The notes: generated from the sequence alone by a model not told the origin. Positions 34,141-45,999 are shown, counted from the stretch's first letter. The stretch: DNA of 64,000 bases from Piper betle (GCA_033002965.1 JAURVB010001808.1:1-64000); one strand, 5' to 3'. Program-made: numbers and translations.

Positions 34141-35722
34141 GTCATCTTTGAGGTTTGCAATTTCCTTATCCTTTGCTCTAATATTTCCAAAAATTTCAAA
34201 GCAATATAGTGTGATATGGTTTATTGCATTGACATAACTGTGAAACTAATGAACTATGATTTTGAGACTTTGTAAGTCAATGGGCGATGAAGGTAACATT
34301 GTGTTTTGTTTTGCAAGATAATAAGTTTGTAATAATCTATTTGCTAAATCTTTTCTACTTTTGGATTTATATATGTGTAATTCCAAAAATTCTATTGAAG
34401 CATTTGTTGTTTGAACCTACATTACGGTACTCACAATTTAATCAATTTTAAGAACTTTGATGAAGGAATTTCTAACTAATTGTGAAGTTATAAACTTTCG
34501 AGTATCTTTGTGATGATTTATGTGGGATTTATCAAAGTGTTGGACCTTATACGAGAGATCTTGTAGTTGGAAGATTTTTTTAACTAGTTCGAGTTCAAAA
34601 GATGCAGAAGTTGGTGGGGAGTCAGTGGGGAGTTGATATCGAGAAGGATAAATTAGAACATATGAAGAATTGTAGATTTCTTAGTTATTGTGTTCTTAAA
34701 ATAATCTTGATTCAAAGGAAGTTGGTCAAGAATGGTTAGGATAATGTAATCAAGTCAAAGTCGTACCCACGGCAGTGGCTGAAGGGCTCATCACATTACT
34801 AGAAAGTTCATTCCTCCTATCCTCATATATTGTCAAAATCAAGATGTAATTTCAAAGTTTCATATCACGAACTCCAACAAAAAGAACTCCTAACTCTATA
34901 TGAAGAAGGAATAATGTAACTTTAAAAAAAAAGTGGTAGTAGTCTTGTAGGTTGAAACTAGTACTATAAATTGATAAAGGATAGTTAATTTTATGTCATA
35001 GATGAACGGATGGGACACATATCAAACCTCATATGGGTTCCCATAAACTCAAGGTTAGATAGTTGTCCTTTGTGTTAAGCATAACCCATCCATTTAGATA
35101 TGCATGATTAGTACTATGTTGAGAAATACTTGCCTCCTAATTACTAATTTACCATAGAGCTTCCACAAGTTGTTTCTTTGTTGTATCATGGGATGTTTCT
35201 TTCCATGGCAGTGCACACCTATAGAGATTGAATTCTAGATATCACAAGATGCATGTCCTTTGTCTTTTGAGTGATAGGAAAATTTTATAAGATTATTAAT
35301 ATCAACTTATGAATTAAGTATTTTTTTATAGTATAATTTAGTTTTCTTCCAATGAAATTTTATCTTGGAGTAAGAAATCAAAAGTTGAGAAGAACTTTTG
35401 ATATTTGAAGTGACTCCATTACCATATATTTGAGTTAATGACTAAAAATGCCCCTTTTTGAAAGCTAACTAAAACTTGAAGAAGGCTGATCACCTTATAT
35501 AATGACTCAAGTCAATATATATTATATGCATTGAAAGGAATGACTGAAATGCCAATATTGAGTTCTCCATTAGTAGCAACCCAATTTAACCACGTGGAGA
35601 TCCCACAACCAGATTCAATGGATAAAAACAAGCTAATTGCGAGAATGGTAGGGCATTTTATTTCATGCAAACTCATTCCTATGATGCTAGCGCCTGTAAA
35701 CTGCAAAGAGGTTGACTACGTC

Positions 35723-36850
35723 TATAAAACCCGTAACTCGAGTCAGGGTTTTATGTTACCGAACCAGTCGGTTCAACCGTTGATTCGAGTCGAGTCAGTT
35801 TCATGAACCGCGTGCTGAGTCGAGGCCAGCCGTGAGTTATGTGCGATGAGAGTTAGGTGTACCTGAATATATGATGATAACGTCGAGAAGATTGTGAGAT
35901 ATGAGTTATCAGAATATATGAAAGTATGCAGTATTTTTTCTTTTTATATGTTTGATCAGAGAAATAGTTTAGGCCGAATAACGCGTTAGGACGCGTTGCA
36001 TTATATTTTGGTGGGTTATTAGTTATAAAGCATGCCATTTGGATGTTGTTGTGTTTGTTTTATTTTATGGAATTTTTCCATATTTTTCTAGATTTTTTTA
36101 GAATTTATTACGAAATAGTTATTAATTTGACTCGTGTAGGAATCGAGTCAATACTTATTTACGAAACTGCCATTGAGGGTATTCTTCTCCCTCCCGACAC
36201 TTACCCTCCCTAAACCCTCGCCGTGTGTGCTCCCGCCGCCGCCGATCGACGCCTCCCTACCTTGCCATACCGTTGCCGTGTCGCCACGACCAACCCTGGC
36301 CACCGATCGCCTGCCAGCGCGCCGCCTCGGTTGTCGCCACTCCAGGCCGGATTCCGCCACCGTTCGATCGCCGTCACCGCCGCTGTGACCCCAGTCTCAC
36401 CCCCTCGCCATCGCCAACGTTTCCCCCATCATCCCGACCGCCGTCGAGGCCGGCCGCAGCCCCGATCGGAGCACGCCGCCGCTGCCACCCATTTTCGACG
36501 CCGCCGCCGACGGCCATCGCCGCCCTGGCTGCTTTGTTTGACACCACTATTGGACCAAGCTCGTTGAGCTGGTGCCGATAGACCCCCTGATTGCCCCGTC
36601 CCAAATCAATGCCGAAACACCGCCGGAATTCGCCGGATAACCGCCGACACTCGCCGGATCATCCGCCGAACGCACCCGGTCCAATCTGATCGGACTTTGG
36701 ACGCCACTAGGTGTCGAATTCGAGTTACGAGCCACGAAACGGAAACCCTAGCCGTCGCCGATTTTCGACGACGCGAGGTATAATTTATTTTAATTTAATT
36801 ATTTAAAAATATTGGTTATTAGAATTACATGCCAGGATTTGTGTGTGTGT

Positions 36851-36893
<43 letters not shown>

Positions 36894-38514
36894 GTAGATT
36901 TGATTAAGAATAGAAATATGAAATTGTTGATTGAGTGGTGTTAAAAATGGAGGCTAAGAAACTAATTAGGGTAACTAGGTAATAATCATGATCTAATGCA
37001 AACTAGCCTAAGTAGACTTGCTAGAATTGATATAGGTTGATGTGTGTTGATTGATGAGTGATTGTGTTGATTATGTGCATGCTATAGGATGTGTGATTCA
37101 TCATGCGGGCATTAGTTTTTAGCTTGATTGTGTAGGTACGGTGTAGGAGCTCGCTGCCTAGGCGCGTGGACCCGTTTGGAGCTTCTACCAGGTCCGTTTA
37201 GCACTTGTTCTCTATATTTACGCTACTCTATTGTCTGTTTGATTTATCATGTGCAGGACGAGTTAAGTGGCATTTTATCGGATCCCACTTAACTCGGGCT
37301 ATTTAGCCAACGATTTTCCGGATTAATAACCCTCGAGGATGAGATCCCTCGAGTTTGTTTTCGAACTTCAGATCCAGCTCACGTTGCCTTCGGGCCTATT
37401 GCATAAATCCCAACCCAAACCTTTATATATGTATAGTTTTCGCGGTTTCAGTGAGAGATTGAATGAGGGAAATCCGACTACCGTGCTGCGCGAGCGGGCA
37501 CGTGTGTGTCGATTGTCGGCTCTGGAATGGTGTGCAGGCCGTTTCATTCCCGAGGGATCCTGACAACTCCACCTTTGAGTTCCTCAAACCCGGAGAAGTG
37601 TGGAGGTTCACGGGTACTGCATTGCAGCGCATGTCTAGACTTGTGGTTTTAAAGGGTACTGAAGGCGACTGCCTGAGAGTACTCGGCCTTCGTGCTCAAG
37701 GCCAGGAGTATTATGGAAGGTGCAGAGGGCAGAAAGGAATGAGATTTGCTGCGAGAAGCGATAGAGAAATGGCCGAGGTATGAGAATGTGAAAGATAGGG
37801 GGACGGTGTCGACCTGAGGGCGACGGCTCCCGTATGTGCCCTGATGAGAGTTCTTGAGGAAGTATATGGTTTTCATTCAACAGGAGAGTTTGCTCTCTTG
37901 TGCCAGATTGATATTAGCTATTTTCCGGGCCGGTAACACTCGTTACTAACGGTTTTTCTATATATATGTAGGTGAGAAATGCGAGGGATGAAAGCTGTCG
38001 GGACTGTGGAGGAGCAGCGCGGAACCGCGCACACATGTACTTGCCGGGTGTAATCTATAATGACGGTGTGTTATTGCTATGTGAATGATAATTTTGATGT
38101 GTTTGTTTAGATAAATTGCTTGATATGAAATTAATGGATAAATGTGAATGAGTAGTGAGTTTGGAGTTCAGGCTCGGTTCAATTGAAACGAAAGAGATAA
38201 TGATGAATGCTACGGTAGATTATCATGTTTTATTGTATTTTGATAAAATATTTATATACCCTTGTTGTGGATAATTTTTAATTAAAAATTTCTTGCCGCT
38301 GCATGGTTTTGTTTTGCTTGCACATCGTAGCATGCATGGAGGACTACGTTAGAACCCACGCATCCCATCCATGCTTTTCATGTTTGCATTTCCATCTTGA
38401 GACATCGAGGGCAGTTCCGGGTCAGCTTAACTGAACCCAGTAGATTAGCGAACGGTTCGGTCGCCGGTGACATTTCAAGGTCGGTTCACGGGTGAGCCGA
38501 AACGGGGTGTTATA
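35723..38514 (+). repeat. 5' LTR of element 2
   Basis: 2,792 bp. Contains a (TA)n run (36,856-36,889), a shorter GC block than the 3' LTR, the intact 106-codon leader ORF (37,463-37,783) and the hairpin at 37,881-37,900 (one G-T pair). It lacks the 'ggacaggttggcccctattg' segment found in its partner. Confidence 0.88.
36856..36889. repeat. (TA)n microsatellite
   Basis: About 17 TA units within the AT-rich part of element 2's 5' LTR. The other LTR copies have only a few TA units here. Confidence 0.95.
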
Positions 38515-38518
38515 ATAG

Positions 38519-38531
38519 TGGTATCAGAGCC
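38519..38531 (+). promoter_or_regulatory. primer binding site of element 2
   Basis: 'tggtatcagagcc', an exact match to the usual plant initiator-Met tRNA primer binding site. Confidence 0.9.
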
Positions 38532-38744
38532 AACTCTTGGCATGTGTTCTCTGATACCAGCAGTGGCATCAAAGCTAACCCTTGGTTGATTAGGATGGTA
38601 GATGCGTTACAGGTTACATGTGTGCTGAAGCTGCTCCAAGCTGTTCTGACAGGTATTTTTTTGTTTTAATGTTTTTGATTGTAGATTTCCTTACAAATAG
38701 GTAGTGTGACAGGCGAGTAGACTAGAGCAGGAACTACTTGCAGG

Positions 38745-40549
38745 ATGGTGACACAGACCCGCCGGACGCAGATCAGGACCCCATCGCCTCCAGTAGCTAG
38801 ACAGGATAGTCCTAGCCCTGTTCACAGTGATGCCGCCTCCAGTCAACCTAGGACTGCCATGCCACCAGTAGAGGTCGGTGTGCCAGTTTCAGCAAGCCGA
38901 CGTGGTGAGAGCCATCACCAAGATAGTCGCCGGGACCAAGACAGTGGTCGTGACAATTACGGCACCAGAAGTAGGTGACAGGAGAGAGACGCAGGGATCA
39001 CCAGGTTGATGGAAGCTCAGAGACAAATGCAGCAAGATCAGGAGGAATTCAGGAGAGAGCTCAAACAAATAACCCTTTCTGTGGCCAGAACTGAGAAGAG
39101 ACCAGTAGTGGGTGAAGAGGCACCGGGAGAGCCAGGAGTTTCCACAGACCCCGTGCCGCCGCCTCCTCCTCCACAGCTGCAACAGAGGACTACTCTAACG
39201 ACAGCTCTTTTATTTGCCCCACTTCAGGCGAGGATGAGACTAGACATCAGTGGAACCGCAGCAATAGGTAGCGGGCAGACTGCAGGTGGAAGTGGAGCTG
39301 CAAGATTTGACGGTATACCAGCAGGTACGGGACCACAAATTCCTCGGTATGAGCAAGGAGAAGGATCGAACAAATCAGTGGATATGAGGAAATTGGGACT
39401 GTGGTAGTACGAGAAGTTCGTGAAGAATGGTGGACGACCTTTCTTTGGAAAGTTGGACGCGAAAGAGGCATTCTTGTGGATATCGTCAACCATAGGTGTG
39501 TTTGACACTATGGCATGCCCCATGGAGCACCGAGTGTGCATCATCACAGGAGCATTCCAGGACGAAGCCATGATATAGTGGAGTTTGGTCTAGAATTCTA
39601 TATTCGCCCATCGTCAGCCCCAGGACATCACATGGGAGGAATTTAGAGTGGAATTCGCTGGAAAGTATTTCCCGCCAAACGTCAGGATAAGAAAGGAACG
39701 GGAATTCCGGATGCTGAGGCAGGGACAATGACGGTGGTACAATACGAGACTACGTTTAGAGCTCTAGAGAGATTTGCACCAGACTTGGTGTCCACCGAAG
39801 AAAGAAGGATAGAGAGTTTTTACGAAGGCCTCAATCACGAGATCAGGATGGCCTATTTGGATAGGAAGTTTGCTACTTTTGGTGATGTTGTGAGAGCTGC
39901 AAGTGAGGCAGAACGAGTTATAGCGGCTAGACCTCGCCAGGATGTTGACCAGAGGCAGTAACATTCGAGGCCGTATCAGCCAGAGCACGGAGAACAACAG
40001 AGACATCGGTCAGATGCACCAGTTGCCATGAGGGCTATGGATGCCCAAGTTCAGGGCCACAGAGCACCCTTCTGTTAGAATTGTCGATGTCGTCATGGAG
40101 GTGAGTGCAGAGCAGGCATAGACGCATGCTACAGATGCGGTCAGCGAGGACATAGAGTTGCAGAGTGCAGTGTAGGCACAGACGTATGCTATAGTTGCGG
40201 TCAACCAGGGCATAGAGCCGCAACTTGTCCAACTAGCCAGACCCAACAAGTGACACTCCCAGCACCTCTGCAGAAACTTGCACTCCCAGCTCCCCAGCAA
40301 CAACCACAGTAGAGAGGCAGAGACCAACAGCCACTGAGGCAGCAGCAGAGAGGACTTGTAGCTATCATGACAGGACAAGAACAGCAAGCCTTGGATCAGA
40401 GAGGAATGCAAACAACACCACCACCAGGACCATCCATTTCGGTACCACCTTGGGCAGCAGGGATGGACACAGCCACGATTGCTGAAGCACTGGAGGATAC
40501 GACAAACGTGACAGGTACGCACGCGTCTCACCTCGGATTTCACATTTAG
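38745..40549 (+). pseudogene. gag: gag of element 2 (broken)
   Basis: ATG at 38,745, same N-terminus as element 1 gag. In frame there is TGA at 38,976, then the frame continues through the coiled segment and proline run to TAG at 39,405, at the same codon as TAG 27,733 in element 1. Two further stops lie near 39,576-39,593, then a one-base loss near 39,727 shifts frame. The rest of the gag core is at 39,728-39,960, ended by TAA where element 1 has CAA. CCHC knuckles are present around 40,125-40,225 (CYRCGQRGHRVAEC and CYSCGQPGHRAATC). No pol domain follows. The coding capacity is lost, but sequence identity to element 1 is high. Confidence 0.87.
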
Positions 40550-40607
40550 TAGATAGCTACCAGAGTGAAACCTCCTTAATCTAAAATTTTGAGGACGAAA
40601 TTTTTAT

Positions 40608-40620
40608 AAGGAGGGAAGGT
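40608..40620 (+). promoter_or_regulatory. polypurine tract of element 2
   Basis: 'aaggagggaaggt' immediately before the 3' LTR, identical to element 1. Confidence 0.88.
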
Positions 40621-43523
40621 TGTAAAACCCGTGACTCGAGTCAGGGTTTTACGTTACCGAACCAGTCGGTTCGACCGTTGGTTCGAGTCGAGTCAGTTTC
40701 ATGAACCGCGTGCTGAGTCGAGGCCAGCCGTGAGTTATGAGCGATGAGAGTCAGGTGTACCTGAATATATGATGATAACGTCGAGAAGATGGTGAGATAT
40801 GAGTTATCAGAATATATGAAAGTATGCAGTATTTATTTCTTTTTATATGTTTGATCGGAGAAATAGTTTTAGGCCGAATAACGCGTTAGGACGCGTTGGA
40901 TTATATTCGGGTGGGTTATTAGTTATAGAGCATGCCATTTGGATGTTGTTGTGTTTGTTTTATTTTATGGAATTTTTCCATATTTTTCTAGATTTTTTTA
41001 GAATTTATTACGAACTAGTTATTATTTTGACTCGAGTAGGAATCGAGTCAATACTTAATTACGAAACTACCATTGAGGGTATTCTTCTCCCTCCCGACAC
41101 TTCTCTCACCCAAACCCTTGCCGCCGCCACTGCTGTCGTCGCCGCCGCCGACGCCGTGCAGCCGCCGACGACGCCGCCGCCTGCCGTGCAGTCGTCGTGC
41201 CGCCACGACCCACCCCGGCCACCGTCTCGCCGCCACGACGCCGGAATCGCCCCACAAGCCGCGACGCGCTCCCTCGTCGATTCGCCACCGTCCGGGCCTC
41301 GCCGCCGCTGTGACCCCGACGACCATCCCTCGCCGTCGCCGACGTTTCCCCATCATCCCGACCGCCGTCGAGGCCGGCCGCAGCCCCGATCGGAGCACGC
41401 CACCGCCGCCGCCGCCACCCATTTTCGACGCCGCCGTTGACGGCCATCGCCGCCTCGGCTACCTTGTTTGACACCACCATTGGACCAAGCTCGTCGAGCT
41501 GGTGCCGATAGACCCCCTGATTGCCCCGTCCCGAATCATCGCCGGAAAACCGCCGGAAAATCGCTGACACCCGCCGGAAAACTGCCGGAACCGCCGGAAA
41601 ATTGGATTCGTGGGAAATTCGCCGGATCATCCGCCGAACGCACCCGATCCAATCTGATCGGACTTCGGACGCCGCTAGGTGCCGAATTCGAGTTTCGAGC
41701 CACGAAACGGAAACCCTAACCGTCGCCGATTTTCGACGACGCGAGGTATAATTTATTTTTAACTTAATTATTTGAAAGTATTGCTTATTAGAATTGCATG
41801 CTAGGATTGGTGAATTGTGTGTTATAATAATATATATAAATGTAGATTTGATTAAGGATAAAATATGAAATTTGTTTGATTGAGTGGTGTTAAAAATGGA
41901 GGCTAAGAAACTAATTAGGGTAACTAGGTAATGATCATGATCTAATGCAAACTAGCCTAAGTAGACTTGCTAGAATTGATATAGGTTGATGTGTGTTGAT
42001 TGATGCGTGATTGTGTTGATTGTGTGTGCATGCTATAGGATGTGTGATTCATCATGCGGGCGTTAGTTTTTAGCTTGATTGTGTAGGTACGGTGTAGGAG
42101 CTCGCCGCCTAGGCGCGTGGACCCGTTTGGAGCTTCTACCAAGTCCGTTTAGGACTCGTTCTCTGATTTACGCTATTCTATTGTGTATTTGATTTATCAT
42201 GTGCAGGACGAGTTAAGTGGCGTTTTATCGGATCCCACTTAACTCGGGCCATTTAGCCAACAATTTTCTAAATTAATAACCCTCGAGGATGAGATCCCTC
42301 GAGTTTGTTTTCGAACTTCAGATCCAGCTCACGTTGCTTACGGGCCTATTGTATAAATCCCAACCCAGACCTATATATATGTATAGTTTTTGCATTTTTG
42401 TGAGAGATTGAATGAGGGAAATCTGACTACCATGCTACGCGAGCGGGCACGTGTGTGTCGATAGTGGGCTCTGGAATGGTGTGCGGGCCGTTTCATTCTC
42501 GAGGGATTCCTGACAACTCCACCTTTGAGTTCCTCAAACCCGGAGAAGTGTGGAGGTTCACGGGTACTGCATTGCAGCGCATGTCTAGACTTGTGGTTTC
42601 AAAGGGTACTAAAGGCGATTGCCTGAGAGTACTCGGCCTTCGTGCTCAAGGCCAGGAGTAATATGGAAGGTGCAGAGGGCAGAAAGGAATGAGATTTGAT
42701 GCGAGAAGCGATAGAGAAATGGCCGAGGTATGAGAATGTGAAAGATAGGGGGACGCTGTCAACCTGAGGGCGACGGCTCCCGTATGTGCCCTGATGAGAG
42801 TTCTTGAGGAAGTATATGGTTTTCATTCAACAGGAGAGTTTGCTCTCCTGTGCCAGATTGATATCAGTTATTTTTCGGGCCGGTAACACTCGTTATTGAT
42901 GGTTTTTCTATATATATGTAGGTGAGGAATGCGAGCGATGAAAGCTATCGGGATTGCGGAGGAGCAGAACAGAACCGTGCACACATGTACCTGCCGCGTG
43001 TAACGTATAATGATGTTGTGTTAATGCTATGTGAATGATAATTTTGACGTGTTTAATTGGATGAATTGCTTGTTATGAAATAAACGGGTAGATGTGAATG
43101 ATTAGGGAGCCTTGAGTTCAGCCTCGGCTCAGATGAAAACAAATGAGATAACGATGGAATGTCACAGTAGATTGTTATGTTTTGTCGTATTTTGATAAAA
43201 TATTATATACCCCTGTTGTGGACAGGTTGGCCCCTATTGCACTTTTAAGGGAGATTCTGTCCATTTTTTTTGTAAAAATTAATGAATTTTTATTTAAATT
43301 GTTGCATTTTGCATGGTTTGGTTTGCTTGCACATCATGACATGCATGTAGGACTACATTAGAACCCACACATCCCATCCATGCACTTCACATTTGCATCT
43401 GCATTTTGAGACGCCGAGGGTAGATCCGGGTCGGCTTAACCGAATTTAGTAGATTAGCGAACAGTTCGGTCGCCGGTGACATTTCTGGGTCGGTTCACGG
43501 GTGAGCCAAAACGGGGTGTTACA
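40621..43523 (+). repeat. 3' LTR of element 2
   Basis: 2,903 bp, TGTAAAACCC...GGGGTGTTACA. It has the perfect terminal palindrome and hairpin (42,831-42,850). It retains a segment near 43,219-43,261 bounded by GGACAG and CTGTCC that is missing from element 1 and from element 2's 5' LTR but present in solo LTR 1 and, diverged, in solo LTR 2. Confidence 0.9.
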
Positions 43524-43867
43524 AAATTAATTATTATTTTGTCCATGAGAGTTGTGTCTTGTAATTTTCAATGCCAAAATACTAGCTAAAACCTCGTAAG
43601 AGTTGTAGACTACTAAAAAACTTAATATTAGGCACTTATATGTCTGAGTTGTTCATATAAAGTTCAACCTTATATGTCATAGGAAAAAAAGCGGGATTCT
43701 AAAAATTTAACAGATAATACTTTGTAATTGACTTGGAGATATCAAGAAGTTTCAAGTTTTATGATCTTTTAAATTAGTCCTCTTTTAAAACACAGAATGC
43801 CAAATTTAATGAGGATGTTGGTTATAGTGAGAATGATCAAACAAATGAAATTGTATTTCAATGGAAC
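43524..43867. other. unassigned sequence after element 2
   Basis: About 340 AT-rich bases with no domain I can recognise. It leads into a copia pol relic and may belong to it. Confidence 0.4.
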
Positions 43868-44265
43868 GTGTTAACATTCCCACTACAGATAGACATGATA
43901 CAAAATCTACATTGGATAAATACATTTCCTATGGTTCTTCTTCCCATTCAGGAACCATCACCTATTCATGTTGATGGAGTTCAAAAAACTATTCATGTTG
44001 ATGGAGTTCAAAATAATCAAATTGACATGTCTTTAAGACGATCCACTAGAGAAAAAATGGAGACAACTAATTTTGAATGATTATATCATTTATCTCAATA
44101 AGTATTTATTTAATATAGGCTTGCAAGATAGTCTTACATTTTATAGTCAAGTCAAATTGGGTCTAACTTCGATAATTGGATTAAAGCCATGAAAAATGAG
44201 ATGAAGCCTATGGAATATAAAGATGTTTATGATATTATTGAGCTACCTAAAGACTTGTTATTCAT
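43868..44265 (+). pseudogene. copia pol relic (integrase/RT junction)
   Basis: Open at first, then frameshifted. It contains 'MSLRRSTREK', a 'DYIIYLNKYLF' segment, and 'WIKAMKNEMKPMEYKDVYDI' followed by 'IELPKDL'. In copia Pol this is the RRSTR block after integrase and the start of reverse transcriptase (W-x-x-AM-x-x-E-x-x-S...W-x-L-V-x-LP). A direct repeat of 'attcatgttgatggagttca' lies at 43,962 and 43,992. The rest of the element is missing. 44,266-44,536 shows only a CT-rich tract. Confidence 0.65.
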
Positions 44266-44536
44266 GAAAGAAAAGTTAAAGAGACGTGAGAAAGTTGTGA
44301 AAATGGTCAAATTTCTTGTTTTTCTATTGTTACATAGAAAAACATGATTATCCAGCATTTCCAGTGACATGACATAAGATGGGAAAAGGGACAATTTCCA
44401 CCATTGGATGTCAAGCATTAAGCTCTATGGTCTCTTCCCCTTCTTCCTTCATCCACTTCTTCCCTAGCTTCCACCCATAACCTTTTCACCGGCCAGCGAC
44501 AAGGACACCACCACTAGGTACCTATAGCTCTCCCTT

Positions 44537-44906
44537 TGCTATAGATATAATTAGTATATAATTTGAAATAACTGATTTGTTAGTATTTGTGAATATAGTA
44601 ATGTGACAAGGAAAATAGGGGAAATGAGTTGTATGCCATTAGTGTAAATAGAGAAATGAGTGTAATGAAGTAAGCAAAGAAATAACAATTTTCCAATTAT
44701 AGAGAATAGTTTGCTGTTCTTCTTCTTCACCCAATTCTCTTACGAGTTTAGGGTTTGAGCTCGTTATTGTAGATATCATATTCTTGTATCTCTCTAAGCA
44801 CCCCATTCTTCTATTTTCAGGAACAAGAAGACATCATTTGTCAAGTATTCCAATAGAGGTCGAGGTCAAGGAAGAGGAATTTGATCAAATCTAGAAAGCT
44901 CTAACA
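44537..44906 (+). repeat. 5' LTR of Reina-like element
   Basis: TGCTATAGATAT...TCTAACA, 370 bp. It matches 48,726-49,097 across its length with many differences, so the insertion is old. Confidence 0.85.
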
Positions 44907-44909
44907 AAA

Positions 44910-44921
44910 TGGTATTAGACC
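44910..44921 (+). promoter_or_regulatory. primer binding site of Reina-like element
   Basis: 'tggtattagacc', a mutated initiator-Met tRNA site, three bases after the LTR. Confidence 0.7.
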
Positions 44922-45229
44922 AAGATAAAGGAGTGAACGATCATTTTGCAAAATTGGAGATGGCATGCTACAACAATGCAATTGCAATCCAGAACCAAAG
45001 TAAGTAGTTTCAAAAATAGCATTATTATTTGTTGGATCTTACAAATAGATTGAGTGATATCCAGATTTTGTGCTCCAATATCGCAGGTATGAGCCATACA
45101 AAAGATCTACCTGTGGCTAGTTTGGCCAAAGGAAATGCAAAGATCAAGAATCGAGATTTCTTGCATCTGTAGGAAAGCAGTTCAACAAGGGGAAAGGCGA
45201 AATTGATGAATCAAGATACACATTCTAAA

Positions 45230-45990
45230 TATATACAAATCAATCCTTTGAATTGGAATTTTTCTAATTCTAATTCTGATCTTGAAGAGTTACCAAAATT
45301 TGTTAAGCTTAGTTTTCCTAACTATAATGAAGAGGGTGATCATTACATGAATTAGCAAATATGATAGATTTTTCACATTACATTGCATTCATGAAAAACA
45401 TAAGGTTTATATTGTTGGTTATCATTTGAAGGGAGATGCTCATATCTGGTTTGATTTGTTAATGGAAACTCAGAAGAAATTTTGGTGCCCAAAATTGAAG
45501 GAACTGATGAATAGCCAATTCGGTCCATCTAAGATTTTTTTGGACCTCACTAGACTTACTCAAATTAGAACAGTTAAAGAGTACCAGATTCATCATAGAA
45601 AATTACTTGTAGGGTTAAGGATTTGACTGAGGAGTAAAAAGTGAGCAGGTATGACATCAAAAGTGAGCAGCTATATTATTAGTTTGAAGGATTATTTGAC
45701 AATTGAGGTAACTTCAAGAAAACCAAAATGATTGGAGGATGCTAACGAATTATGTATCAATTGAGCAATATAGGGAGCGATGATTATAATAGAATTAATT
45801 CAAAAAGAAATAGCAGATTTTTTACAAGTCCAAAGATACCAATAGTAGTAGCAAAAGCTACCCTTTGCCTAGCAAGAAAACGAAAGTTCAATAACTTTAA
45901 GAAAGGAATGATAAATGGTTGTGTTTTAGGTGTGATGAGAAATATACATCAGGCCATAAATGCAAACGGCTATATTCAATTGAAGGAATT
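45230..45990 (+). pseudogene. gag: gag relic of Reina-like element
   Basis: Reads 'VKLSFPNYNEEGDH' (about 45,302), then 'YIVGYHLKGDAHIWF'-type sequence split between two frames, 'LKELMNSQFGPSK' and 'LTRLTQIRTVKEYQ' (45,426-45,626), the Retrotrans_gag core. A single zinc knuckle of the CxxC...GHxC kind is readable in another frame near 45,920-45,965 (CFRCDEKY...GHKC). Stops and frameshifts are frequent. In the family this protein forms the particle and binds RNA. Confidence 0.75.
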
Positions 45991-45999
45991 GGGGAGGAT

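Larger units (their letters stand above)
32959..35722. other. intergenic stretch between solo LTR 1 and element 2
   Basis: About 2.8 kb of AT-rich DNA without a gene. It contains a small reverse LINE fragment (33,342-33,534) and an 87-bp tandem duplication (33,967-34,140), listed separately. The ORF at 35,531-35,806 runs into the LTR and has no recognisable domain. Confidence 0.55.
35723..43523 (+). mobile_element. element 2: second gag-only long-LTR element
   Basis: 7,801 bp with 5' LTR (35,723-38,514), primer binding site, gag relic, polypurine tract and 3' LTR (40,621-43,523). The internal part (2,106 bp) matches element 1 along its length and likewise lacks pol. The LTR start is TATAAAACCC instead of TGTAAAACCC, and the 5' LTR ends TATA instead of TACA. 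The flanks ACGTC and AAATT do not match, so no target duplication remains. The two LTRs differ more than those of element 1, including a segment present only in the 3' copy. It is older than element 1 or rearranged. Confidence 0.88.

Noticed and set aside
35718..43528. Target site duplication for element 2
   Set aside because: ACGTC on the left and AAATT on the right do not match.
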